Assembly: GCA_907163375.1 (NCBI GenBank)
Contig: CAJQUW010016951.1
Span: forward strand, 88,446-152,445
Length of the DNA: 64,000 bases
DNA from: Prostheceraeus crozeri
Lineage: Eukaryota > Platyhelminthes > Polycladida > Euryleptidae
Reading direction: 5' to 3'
Under the pieces are notes generated by a model, which was not told where the DNA came from, made no database searches, and worked only from the letters and a program-made list of their open reading frames with translations. Both the position numbers and the translations under genes were made by a program. Below are positions 21,961-31,700 of the stretch, one piece after another (within the stretch, counting starts at the first letter, position 1; every line of letters begins with the position of its first letter).

Positions 21961-22416
21961 ATGAATCCAACTGCCTCATTTTATTCACGACCCTCCTATG
22001 TAAGTGGTGGAGGACAAATTTACATCGGCGCTCGCCGCCAACGTGGAGGTAGCATACTTGGTGCACTGAAATCTGTTGTAGCACCTCTCATATCCAATGT
22101 CGGTAGATCTTTTAAACGAAATGTTTTAAGTAATGCCGTTGGCTTTGCTGGTGATGTTGCTAGTGATCTTTCCAGAGGTAGAAGTTTTAAGAGCAGTTTG
22201 TTGAATCGTGGGAAGGAACGCGGTTTAAAAACATTGAAGCAGACCTTTGCTGGTGTTACTCAAGGAAAGAAATCACCTAAACGAATGAATAAAGGAAGGA
22301 GGAAACATCGCGGAGCTGGTAAGGTGCGATCTTCAGTCAAAAGGCATTCACGCAAACGTCGTAGAGGCTCTAATCATTCATCAGGCGCTAAACGACGACG
22401 CTGCTATAACTTCTAA
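21961..22416 (+). CDS. basic minor virion protein, conserved in Polintons, 151 aa
   Basis: The N-terminus is Tyr/Gly-rich (PSYVSGGGQIYIGARRQRGG), followed by an amphipathic hydrophobic segment (LGALKSVVAPLISNVGRS). Next come a helical repeat (VGFAGDVASDLSRG) and a very basic C-terminus (KRHSRKRRRGS). This architecture immediately upstream of the capsid gene is common to Polintons and has been compared with adenovirus pVI-type minor proteins. A membrane-active or DNA-binding virion role is inferred. It ends 2 nt before the next ATG. Confidence 0.65.
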   Translation: MNPTASFYSRPSYVSGGGQIYIGARRQRGGSILGALKSVVAPLISNVGRSFKRNVLSNAVGFAGDVASDLSRGRSFKSSLLNRGKERGLKTLKQTFAGVTQGKKSPKRMNKGRRKHRGAGKVRSSVKRHSRKRRRGSNHSSGAKRRRCYNF

Positions 22417-22418
22417 TC

Positions 22419-23609
22419 ATGGAGTGTAAAACTTCCGGTTTTTGTTTGTTCGATCAACAAGCCATACAGACAGATATTCTTAGTTCAAGTATTGTAGATT
22501 ATCATCCTCGAACAGCTGAGAATGCTGGTCCCATTGAATTTGTTATTCCTGGTGGTAGTGATGACTACATAGATTTGAGTTATGCGATGCTTGATTTGAG
22601 GTTTAGAATTCAGCAAGCAGATGGAACTGCTATTGACGATGCACATAAAGTTGGACTGAACAATTTACCATTGACTACATTACTTGGCGATGTTTCTCTA
22701 ACGATTGGAGAGCAGCAGGTGGAAGGTGGTCAAAGCGATTATCCCTATAAATCATATTTCAATCATGTATCACAGTTTCATCCAGCAGCACAAAAAAGTC
22801 ATATGGAAGCCATGGGATGGTATAGAGATGAAGCAGGAAAATTTGATGTTGAAACAAACAGTGGCTTTGTAAAGCGATCTGCTATGATTAAAGATAGTAA
22901 AGTATGTCAGCTATATGGTCCGCTGAATTTAGACTTCTTTAGACAGTCAAAGTTTTTACTCTGTAATACCAGCATGCGACTCAAGCTGACATTGAATAAG
23001 CCTGAATTTGCGCTGAATGCATTTGCTAAAGTTGACAATTTTAGAATTCATGTGGAAGATATTGCACTTTACATTCGTCGAGTAGTACCGAATCCAAGTG
23101 TCATTAGAGGGCATGCTGAAGGCCTTAACCGCCAAAATGCCATTTACCCCGTTCAGCATACAAAGCTTCTCACCTTTACAATTCCGAAAGATCAAAAGAG
23201 TTTCATGAAAGATGGCCTCTTTCCATCGGAAGCACCGAAGCTCCTCATGGTGGCAATGGTTGAAAATGATGCATTTAATGGTAATATAAAGAAGAATCCT
23301 TTCAATTTTAAACACAATCAGTTAAGTGAAATTGCTTTACGTGTAAATGGTGTGAGCCATCCTGGTCCACCCTACAAACCAGATTTTGCTTCGGATCAAT
23401 TTATGCGCAGTTATGTTGATTTTATGGATGTCTTTGGCTTTTACAATACGGATGACACCAACGGACTGACTATGAAAGAGTTTAAGAGTGGATATACTAT
23501 TTATGCATTTGATTTGACTGCTGACAGCGATATTAGTGCACCCTATCGTCAAGCGAACGTGCCTCATAATATTCGTTTGGATTTTGACGTTCAAAAGAAC
23601 ACTACCTGA
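22419..23609 (+). CDS. major capsid protein candidate (F54H12.2-like family), 396 aa
   Basis: The 396-residue protein belongs by signature to the family often annotated F54H12.2-like in animal genomes. Diagnostic blocks are GPIEFVIPGGSDDYIDLSYA (N-terminal), NPFNFKHNQLSEIALRVNG (about residue 290) and GYTIYAFDLTAD (C-terminal). Polintons encode a double jelly-roll major capsid protein, and size and abundance of beta segments fit that assignment. The alternative is the penton-type minor capsid protein. The frame is uninterrupted from the ATG 2 nt after the previous stop. Confidence 0.7.
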   Translation: MECKTSGFCLFDQQAIQTDILSSSIVDYHPRTAENAGPIEFVIPGGSDDYIDLSYAMLDLRFRIQQADGTAIDDAHKVGLNNLPLTTLLGDVSLTIGEQQVEGGQSDYPYKSYFNHVSQFHPAAQKSHMEAMGWYRDEAGKFDVETNSGFVKRSAMIKDSKVCQLYGPLNLDFFRQSKFLLCNTSMRLKLTLNKPEFALNAFAKVDNFRIHVEDIALYIRRVVPNPSVIRGHAEGLNRQNAIYPVQHTKLLTFTIPKDQKSFMKDGLFPSEAPKLLMVAMVENDAFNGNIKKNPFNFKHNQLSEIALRVNGVSHPGPPYKPDFASDQFMRSYVDFMDVFGFYNTDDTNGLTMKEFKSGYTIYAFDLTADSDISAPYRQANVPHNIRLDFDVQKNTT

Positions 23610-23696
23610 GACGATCAATGTATTAATTTATGCAGTCTTCGATTCAAATATTGAAATTACAAAGTATCGTGACGTGATTCTTCAGTATAATCGTTA

Positions 23697-24160
23697 ATGA
23701 GTTGGTTGACTGCTGACGATATTAAGACTAAAGTGCAGCGTAATGCAGACGAAGCGACGTTGAAATCTTTCGATAATGTCTATTCACTCGATACCTTACC
23801 ACCTGCAGTAAATCACTATCCCATCTTTATTGTGCTAAACACTCATTCGCAGAATTTAGGCGGTGAGCATTGGAGCAAGCGATCTTTATTGGAGAAGACC
23901 GACGTGGTGAACTATTTGACTCTCTTGCTCAACCTCCAAATATAACAACACAGCAGTGGTTGAGAAAACATACGCGTCAATATCAGCGAAATGAACGCAT
24001 ACTACAACATCCACTTTCATCAACGTGTGGTGCTTTTGTACTGTACTTCATCTTAAAACGTTTACATGTATCTCGATTTGCATCTATTATTCAAAACTTT
24101 TCATGTAATCCATCCTCTAATGAAAAAATGATTTGTAAGTTCTATCATGATTTGAAATAA
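23697..24160 (+). pseudogene. adenovirus-type cysteine protease, broken by one frameshift
   Basis: This family matures capsid proteins. Frame 1 from the ATG at 23697 carries the His motif (GGEHW) and frame 2 from about 23870 carries the acidic FDSL and the Gln/Cys motif LQHPLSSTCGAFVLYF. Together they form the usual His-Asp-Cys arrangement, but they lie in different frames. A single missing base near 23879 accounts for the shift; no splice sites or slippery sequence are visible there. Either this copy has lost its protease or the base is a sequencing error. An AATAAA overlaps the stop (24156-24161). Homology is confident; activity is lost as read. Confidence 0.85.
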
Positions 24161-24191
24161 AAACATCATGTTGGAAAAATTGTTTTTTATT
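24156..24191. terminator. back-to-back AATAAA signals at a 26-bp convergent junction
   Basis: The plus-strand hexamer 24156-24161 overlaps the protease stop. The minus-strand hexamer 24191-24186 overlaps the stop of the TBP-like gene. The two transcription units share a terminator region of under 40 bp, as in compact viral genomes. Confidence 0.75.
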
Positions 24192-24453
24192 TTACAATCC
24201 GCTGGGTACGTACATACTCAATGAGATAGTCTAGGATCACATTTGCTTGTACATGAGATTTTAGTCCAGTAATGATCACTTTACTATTATGAAAGATTGC
24301 CACATGCACAGGCAACCAACAACTAATGAGAGCTGCAGGAAAAAGTTCGGGTTCATAACACAAATTGTAACTGCTGGTACGAATCTTCAAAAATGATAGA
24401 CTGTCACTCAATTCATTAGAGATCACCATATTGTCCACAGTCAGATTCGACAT
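24187..24453 (-). CDS. TBP-like single-repeat protein, 88 aa
   Basis: From the ATG at 24453 the frame encodes 88 residues that resemble one half of the TATA-binding protein saddle. The block YEPELFPAALI is followed by VAIFHNSKVIITGLKS, the beta-strand pair that in TBP ends with phenylalanine-serine-glycine-lysine and Thr-Gly, then a helix (ANVILDYLIEYV). Cellular TBP has two such repeats; here there is one, so it would need to dimerise to form a saddle. It overlaps the preceding minus-strand gene by 38 nt. An ORF extension upstream to 24510 only shadows that gene. Interaction with the element's own TATA promoters is an inference. Confidence 0.7.
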   Translation of the reverse strand: MSNLTVDNMVISNELSDSLSFLKIRTSSYNLCYEPELFPAALISCWLPVHVAIFHNSKVIITGLKSHVQANVILDYLIEYVRTQRIVK

Positions 24454-25054
24454 CACACACCTCTCCCTCTTCCATATCCGACGTAGTAGTCTTTGTAGCT
24501 CTAAGCGCATTGACTGCGCCGATTAATGAGAAAGGGCGCCGAGAATCTGTACAGTCCCATTTGGGAAGAGTTGAAGATTCCGTGAATTGTTCATCTTCAC
24601 CACTAACATTTGAGGACGGCCCGGGTAATACTTGCTGTTTGGAAGCTGTTGGTGTAATGTTGTGAGATCGATTTTGGTGTAGAGTCTGAAGCGACGGAGA
24701 ATGTTGACAATGGTGTAGCGATGGCGCTTCATGATGAAAGAATGAGTAAATTGAGCGATGCACCTTCCTTTTATACTTTTCCCAACTACCTTGATGAAAT
24801 GTGAAGTTAGTATGAAGTTGGGAATGATAGAGTTGAATTCGCCGATTGTTGACGCGAAGCCAGATGCGATTTCCAATACGTGAATGTCTTTTCATATAGA
24901 AGTATTTCAAGTCCTTCATGATATGATGTAGAGATTGAAAATGACGATAAGATAAAGCAAACTCTCTTCTCACATTTCCAGTTGAATCTTTGAAATAGAC
25001 GTTTCGATCATGATCCGTTTCAATACGTTGTAGGGGATCTAATTTCCAACTCAT
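24416..25054 (-). CDS. paralogue A of a tandem pair, possible PC4-like DNA-binding protein, 212 aa
   Basis: Residues 1-110 are clearly related to the next gene (25077-25433): both start with a Trp-Leu-Asp and an LQ-I block and share a conserved W-E/KYKRxxHRSI motif. Each contains two segments of the form: short basic strands, polar turn, then a helix of the type FQSLHHIMKDL. That pattern recalls the PC4/p15 single-stranded-DNA-binding fold, but the match is weak. Residues 115-212 are a Ser/Thr/acidic low-complexity tail absent from the paralogue (DMEEGEVCDVESDCG). It overlaps the TBP-like gene by 38 nt, suggesting one minus-strand transcript. Confidence 0.5.
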   Translation of the reverse strand: MSWKLDPLQRIETDHDRNVYFKDSTGNVRREFALSYRHFQSLHHIMKDLKYFYMKRHSRIGNRIWLRVNNRRIQLYHSQLHTNFTFHQGSWEKYKRKVHRSIYSFFHHEAPSLHHCQHSPSLQTLHQNRSHNITPTASKQQVLPGPSSNVSGEDEQFTESSTLPKWDCTDSRRPFSLIGAVNALRATKTTTSDMEEGEVCDVESDCGQYGDL

Positions 25055-25076
25055 GATGTGTGGTAGTCATGTCTGA

Positions 25077-25433
25077 TTAAGATTTGCATAGTAGGGCGAT
25101 GAACTCACGACGAATAAATGTCATGATGGAGCGATGTATGTATCTTCTATACTTCTCCCAATTGTATTTGCGAAATGAGAAACAGTTTGCGGAATGAGAA
25201 TGGTAGATTTGAATTTCATTTCTGTAATGTTGAAGCCAAACTTGATCACCCAAGGAGATGAATCTTAATGTTTCAAAATATTCCAAATCCCTCATGATAT
25301 CATTGAGGTTGACAAATTGTCGCCATGTTAATGTAATTCCTCTTGATGTATGACCATGAGAATTTTTGAAATGTACGTTTCCATCACGATCAACTCTGAT
25401 ATATTGTAGAGAGTCCAAAATCCAAGTCTTCAT
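25077..25433 (-). CDS. paralogue B of a tandem pair, possible PC4-like protein, 118 aa
   Basis: The ATG at 25433 (the frame is open to a TTG at 25445) gives 118 residues. It matches the N-terminal domain of the downstream paralogue over its whole length: VDRDGNVHFKNS, then GITLTWRQFVNLNDIMRDL, then NWEKYRRYIHRSIMTF. It lacks the acidic tail. Only 35 bp separate its start from the divergent plus-strand gene, so their promoters must overlap coding DNA. A minus-strand tttttatatt box lies within that gap. The family assignment to PC4-like proteins is tentative; the paralogy is seen directly. Confidence 0.5.
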   Translation of the reverse strand: MKTWILDSLQYIRVDRDGNVHFKNSHGHTSRGITLTWRQFVNLNDIMRDLEYFETLRFISLGDQVWLQHYRNEIQIYHSHSANCFSFRKYNWEKYRRYIHRSIMTFIRREFIALLCKS

Positions 25434-25468
25434 GATGTTATGCAAAGTCGCAGATCAGCAATATAAAA

Positions 25469-26866
25469 ATGTCGTTTTATCATATTTTGCTTAGCAATGC
25501 GGCTACAAAGAGATTTGCTAGTAATCGAGCCGCACTCTTTTCTACTCCCATTGATCATGCACAACAGCTAAATGGAAATTGAGAAGTGGGTGTCACTCAA
25601 CTTGTTTATAGCAACTGTGTCTATACTTTTGATCATGAGGTGATGACTATTAATATGAGGCGTACAGCTGCTTACCAATGTGAAAAGGGGTGCCGAGTAT
25701 ACATTCCACAGTGGCCAAAGAAAGATCTCTTATCATGTAAAAAGTTTATATATGATTTCTTGAATAAAGCGTGTAAACATATTGCCCAATTTACTCCGCA
25801 CAATGATGATTATACTTATGTACATCATGTAGTTGAGAAAGATTGGATTGTTGGTTTAAGTCCAAGTTTAAGAAATGATTTAGGCTACCTCGCTAGCGCC
25901 TTAACAAGCTATGATAATTTTAACGTTAATTACCACATAAGTGGTCATAAACAGTTAATATATCGAGAGGAAGCTTATTATGTAGATCTTATTCCAAGAA
26001 ATGAGAAGACGTTGGTGAAGAAGATTGTGATTAAGCCAAGAAAGACAAACATGACTCCTGAAACATTATTGAAGAAATTTAATTATCTCCTTCGAGTTGA
26101 TGGTAAACAAGTGGCAACATTGACTTATATTAAATCATCTAATCATATTGCAATAAGCAAATTAAATGATGATGATCTAGTATTAGTTTGTTCAAAAGAT
26201 TTTCATCAGTTCTTACGACATCGTTCTGCAGCTGTTCATGGAAAATCTGATATGCAACATTTACCATGTGAAAGGTCAAATCAATTTGATACAGAATGGT
26301 CCGTATCTTTATACAGAAAGTGTGTAGAGCCTTTAGGTGGTATCTTACATGAAACAAGAGTGTTGATGCCTCGCATTATTACTTCGGTTAAATTGGTTGT
26401 AGATTATTTAAATGAAGTGATTAATGACCAACATATTTCATTTTCTGAAAAAGAAGGTACTTTGTCTCTCACTATAAGTGGAAAAGGTATTGAACTAATT
26501 ATGGATAAAACTCTAATGGACATTTTGGGTTTTGATCAAAATATCTTTAAAAGTGGTACTGTAACTAAAGCTAGCGCAGACATGTCGCTATCGCGTCGTA
26601 TTAACTATTTTCAGATATATTCCAATATTGGTGAAGATGTACGTGTGGGAGATGTTGAAGCTCTATTGCTAGCAATGATACCATACCAGCCAAAAAGCTG
26701 CAGTATTTTATCTGAGCATACTTTCAAGAAAGTGGATTATACAAAGCTGAAATCAAACTACATCCCACAAATTGATATTGCCATTTATGACGATGCTGGT
26801 GCGTTGATTCCTTTTCATAAAGATGCTGTGACAAGTATCACACTCCATTTCCGAATGAAGAGTTAA
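25469..26866 (+). pseudogene. large virion-type paralogue 1, broken by a TGA at 25580
   Basis: The frame opens at an ATG at 25469, preceded by atataaaa. Codon 38 is TGA (25580-25582), at the position where the neighbouring paralogue has a Trp in its conserved Trp-Glu-Val-Gly-Val block. The frame is then open to 26866 (426 residues from a GTG at 25586). The protein contains internal repeats that end in an ILGF- or LFGF-like motif, and a C-terminal module (PQIDIAIYDDAGALIPF) shared with 26876-28426 and with the 56955-57692 protein. The family is typical of Polintons and probably structural (penton or spike), but I cannot assign a fold. Confidence 0.65.
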
Positions 26867-26875
26867 TGCAAAAGT

Positions 26876-28426
26876 ATGCTAATATATTTTTCCAATGTGA
26901 ATAATATGGAAAGTGAAAATAAGGACTCGTTTCTAATCTACTTGCCCAGTAATGCTTCTATGAATAAATTTCCTAATAATAAACCATCAGACTATCGAGT
27001 AGAATTAAATCGGCCACTGCATTTAGAAGGTGAATGGGAGGTTGGCGTTTCTAGTATTTGCTATGATAGCAATATTCAGAATGTGAATGATCTGGAAGAA
27101 ATGATATTGACTCCTCGCACCCATGATGGAATAACGATGAATAATACATTTCAGTTCCCATACAATTTAACATCAGATGGAAAGTGGAACTATGAATGGA
27201 TTCAGATAAAATCAGATTCTTATGAACCATTTGGGAATGAGAAAATTATTAAGGCATTCAACAGTGGTAATACTTCCATCATGAAGAATAAAAATCAGAA
27301 AGCTTATGAGTTTACTATCTATCATTGGAGTGGGAGACAGTTCCTCCGCTTTCATTCTTTTACTAAAGGTCTTACGCTGAGGTTGGATAATGAATTCTAT
27401 CCACATCTTGGTTTTGGTCATGGACTACATCTAACATCAATTGCTACTGCAAATGTTAAAAAAGTTTATTCAAATCGAATCAACAAATTTCATTATAGAT
27501 TTAAAATATTTGATGAAGATGTTGTAGAATGCGAAGAACGCATCATTTTGAAAAAGCGTGGTGTTCAACCTTTATCACTTATTGAGTTAGTAAAACGATG
27601 GAATGAGACTGTGGGTAAGAAGTATGGAGAGAAAATTATGGCGAACAAAAATAAGTTGGTTATTCAGAAATATAATGACAAACTTACAGTTTATTTCTCT
27701 CCAACCTTGCGTCATTTTGTAAGACATTATACACCTATTATTGGAAGCGGTGTGGTGTATGCTTCTCATGAATATCACACTAAAGCTGATTCAGTTAATG
27801 ATGAATGGTGGGTGGACATCTATGGCGATCGCATCAAGAAAATTTACCAGTCTTATGAAGAATCTAAAGTTGCTATCAATATAATGCCGCGTCTATATCA
27901 TACAGTTGAAAGCTTCATTCATGTAGTAAATCCTTATATACAACAGAAATTGAAGCATGTGATGAAAAGTAAATATGATGTAAAGACACACCACATTTCG
28001 TTTTCAATTGAAAATCAACGCGTTGTTCTGAAACTGGGTGATGACATTCAATGTCAATTGAGTAAAAATTTGAAAAAACTCTTTGGTTTTTCAATGCTAC
28101 AAACAGTGTTTGCTGCTGCGCATACGATTGGTATAGAAACACCAATGACACTTGATAAACATGAACAGCATCTTTACATTCAAAGTGATTTGATTCTACC
28201 TATTTCTGTTGGTGAGAAAAAAGAATACATTTTACGTGATTTCATTCATGATAAAGACGCTTCATATGGAATAGTCGAGAAGATGTTTGAATCTATTATC
28301 TATCATCCCGTCGTCAAAAAAACTATACCCTCTATTGCTATCAAAATTACCAATGGTTTACAAGAGTGCATCCATGTGAAAGATACTAAATCCCTCGTAA
28401 CTTTAGTGTTTCGGAAAACAAAGTGA
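26876..28426 (+). CDS. large virion-type paralogue 2, 516 aa (505 aa from internal ATG)
   Basis: This gene is intact. The N-terminal signature FLIYLPSNASMNKFPNN leads to a Trp-Glu-Val-Gly-Val block, which characterises a family found in Polintons and related animal virus-like elements. Two central beta-rich repeats follow (VIQKYNDKLTVYFS and VVLKLGDDIQCQLSKNL). The C-terminal module contains a IPSIAIKI strand, as in its upstream neighbour. Starts at 26876 or 26906 are both possible; the second begins right at the conserved domain. A penton, fibre or other surface role is an inference from size, beta content and linkage to the capsid genes. Confidence 0.65.
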   Translation: MLIYFSNVNNMESENKDSFLIYLPSNASMNKFPNNKPSDYRVELNRPLHLEGEWEVGVSSICYDSNIQNVNDLEEMILTPRTHDGITMNNTFQFPYNLTSDGKWNYEWIQIKSDSYEPFGNEKIIKAFNSGNTSIMKNKNQKAYEFTIYHWSGRQFLRFHSFTKGLTLRLDNEFYPHLGFGHGLHLTSIATANVKKVYSNRINKFHYRFKIFDEDVVECEERIILKKRGVQPLSLIELVKRWNETVGKKYGEKIMANKNKLVIQKYNDKLTVYFSPTLRHFVRHYTPIIGSGVVYASHEYHTKADSVNDEWWVDIYGDRIKKIYQSYEESKVAINIMPRLYHTVESFIHVVNPYIQQKLKHVMKSKYDVKTHHISFSIENQRVVLKLGDDIQCQLSKNLKKLFGFSMLQTVFAAAHTIGIETPMTLDKHEQHLYIQSDLILPISVGEKKEYILRDFIHDKDASYGIVEKMFESIIYHPVVKKTIPSIAIKITNGLQECIHVKDTKSLVTLVFRKTK

Positions 28427-28441
28427 AGTCATTGTGATATG

Positions 28442-28526
28442 TTTATTGAAATATGTACATGAATGTGAAGCAATAGACTTTATACAACATCCACTGAAAA
28501 TATATAAATGAGCACACTTCAATAAA
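28442..28526. terminator. interleaved poly(A) signals between paralogue 2 and PolB
   Basis: AATAAA for the plus strand is at 28521-28526 and for the minus strand at 28447-28442, so the two convergent transcripts would overlap by about 80 nt. The rest of the 305-bp gap (28427-28731) holds no gene. Confidence 0.55.
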
Positions 28527-28731
28527 CATTGCTATATACAAAAATCTTTTTACTTCGTGAAGGGTGGAAATATACAGGGATAGGAAAAAATTTCTTTCAG
28601 TGGAAAAGTCATCACATGGGGAATGTACAGATGCGGACACATATTCACAAAGAAAAAACAATCTCATGCGATACATAAAACAACAATGTTTATCTACAGA
28701 AATCAACATCAAAATACTAAGTTAAGGATGA

Positions 28732-31700
28732 TTATGCTAAGACGTCTCCTGAATGTGGTAGTGTGGGTTTAATTCTTTTGGGTGGTGGTATGCCTGTATC
28801 AGGATGTCCATGTGGAAGAGATATGTTGTGTTCTAACCAGCACCTCTTATCCTCCCATGCTGAAAGCGCCCGTTTCCTAAAAGTATGAGTTTTGATCTCA
28901 TGCGACTTAGATTTTAAGATTGTCATATTGACAAACGTTATATTTTTATTTCTATAGGCTCCCTTGAAATTTTTATGTTTCATGTTAGAGACCAATGATC
29001 TTGATATGCCTTTAGCGCGCTTAATGCTATCATCACTATCCTTTAATTTCATAGAATACATTTTAGGGCGGAGGAGAATCATTTCAGCTATCTCCTTCCC
29101 TGCTGTTTCATCCTTAAAACAACCAAGTTTGGCCTTATTTTTGATGGATTATAGTGGATGATCAGTAGGATAATTTGATGTATCAAAATATCTTTCTAAA
29201 GATTTTCCTACTTCATTAAAATTTAAATCTTTTTGAGTGGTAATACCTAAGAAGAAACTATCTGTGTCACCACCCAACAAACGAACCTCGTTTACGAGAG
29301 GACACGGTTTTAGTATTTTATAGAAGAGTTGATACATTTCAAGCTTGGAGTAATCTAGTACAGCTTGGCCAATATAGATGGGTTTGCACAACTCAACTTC
29401 AGATTTTATCATTTTAACACCTATAAGGTCCTCATCGATTATGTCTCTATCGATGAATAGAGGTGATGAGGTCAATTTGTGATATTTTTGTTCATCAACG
29501 ACTAGTTTGTAATTCATACGTTTTCTAACATCCTCCATGGTCTTTCCGAATAGACTGTTATTCTTATATTTATAAAAATCCTTTTCAAAATTATTTTGGG
29601 CGAGTGCACGTTTTTGACTGTTACTATCTATGTAGGGTTTGAGGAAGGCTTTCTGTCTAAATTTGATAATGCGGTGAACTGACTTTAGAAGCATGCCCAT
29701 TTCTAAATAGAATTTTAATATGCAGAAGTGTACGAGATAATTTTTCTTATCATATTGGGTGAGTAAAAGTTTGCGGCAAGGCTTATAGTCGGGTTGACCG
29801 CATGATTCTAAATCTTTATGAAATTGTTTCATAAAGTCGGAAAACATATCTTCACTCACTTCACCTGATTCGGGTGCGAGTGGAAAATCTACGGTTTTAT
29901 GTTTAATATTATTTGGATAGATTAGATCTATCTCAAAATAATATCCCCAATCACCTTCATCTGGAATTGCTAGTATGTTAGAAGTGTTGGAGAAATGTTG
30001 AATTTCACTATCATCTAACCAGCTAAACTCAGAGTGAGGTAGCGGTTTGGATAATGAACTACCATACAAATTATTTTGGTCATAATACTTAAGATGGATA
30101 TGATCATTACCTACTGTTTCAGATTTTATATGATGTTTATTTACAAATGTGAGACCACCGCGAATTCCTCGCTCAAATAAATTATACATCTCTGGATCTT
30201 GTAAGAGATGAATGGTCTCACCAGTCATTTTAAAAGCAGACTTAAATGACATGGCTGGTAGACTGACAAAGTGGACGGGATCTAACTTATCTTCTTCTAA
30301 TGCCACTCGTCGAAACTCCTGAAATACATCAGCCAGCAAAAACACATCTAACTTAAGGTAGGCAATCATATATTCACCAAATGTATGGCATTCAAATTTT
30401 ATCCATGCATCTTGTGCATGATCAGAATCTTCGGTCTTACATTCTGCGCTGGTCAAATCATTTTTAAATTTATCTATGGGCGGAAGAGAAGTCACGCCGA
30501 GTTTACTAATTGCATCAAAATATGCATATGGAAAGACTCCTTTCCGTGTGATGACTTCATCGGTTAGATTTGGATATTGTTTCTTAAGATTTTGTGTTAG
30601 TGGAAGAGACTTTAGATTTTGTACGAGAGAGGCCAGTGATGCAGTCATAAATTGGTAGGAATCTAAAAATTTTATATCAAAATAGACCGTCTTATTTTCT
30701 TTGGTTTTATCGACGGGTACTTTTGCTGTCATGGCCATAAACTTTTCTCTCGTTTGAGCTATTACATCAAGCTTCCACTCTTTCATTTGGCCTAAACCTC
30801 CTTTTATTATCATATGGCTGTCGTAGCCCTTGAAATTATGGAAAATGACGGGTAATGTACGCCGCTTCATCCTCAGCGAAAAATTACATTTTGAACAGAG
30901 TGCGTTTCTAAATTTACCAGTGATGTGATCATGGTCGCGCACTTTCTTAATCTTATCATCGTCAAATGTTTTCCTACATTTGGGGCAAACGTTGCAACTA
31001 TCAAATTTTGCTTGATCATCTGCTGTCATATGTAATGATCTGCGATAGAGTTCACCATCATGTTTTTGTTGAAATTTTACAGCCTGTTCGAGGAATTGTA
31101 GGAATTGGTAAATACAATCCTCACCTTGCCAGACGCGCATTTTATTTTGCCTACTCCTAAAGTGATCATGCCATACTTCATAGCAGGAAATGGCTGCTGG
31201 TCGATGGATGTTATCATCGATATAACATTCGATGTCAGCATAGATGACACGAAGAGGACTTAGTTCATCGCCATTCTCTCTATATGAAAACTCCTTATCT
31301 TTGGGCATGCGTTCCATTCGCAGTTTCCCTCGCTTACACCACTCATAATGAGTTTCAAATTTAGTTTTCCTCCTAAAGTGGCGAATACATCTGTCGCAGT
31401 AATATAACTCTCTACTAGAGTTTTCTAAGTGGTGGTATAAGCGAGAGATTTTGGGAATACCGCAGTAGTGCCATTCCTCACTATCATCCTGTTTTACTAA
31501 TAAGAGGTTTACTGTACGTTCATAACAGCTCGAACGCGAGTTGTAGCGCACACACTTCAATCCTTTTTCCCAAACATGGAGAACTATTTTAATGTTGTTC
31601 AATTTTTCAAATTTTTCTATATCTTTAATTTTCATATCGTCACTATTACAGTCATCGAAGTTTAATTCATTCTCCCACTGCCAATAGCTATATGTGCGAT

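Noticed and set aside
22956-23618. minus-strand ORFs of 119 and 93 residues
   Set aside because: They are antisense to the capsid candidate and show no motif.
23861-23890. programmed frameshift or intron in the protease
   Set aside because: There is no slippery heptamer and no GT-AG pair that would join the frames; a simple one-base deletion fits better.
24454-24510. N-terminal extension of the TBP-like ORF
   Set aside because: It overlaps the tail of the preceding gene, begins without conserved sequence, and the TBP similarity starts only after the ATG at 24453.
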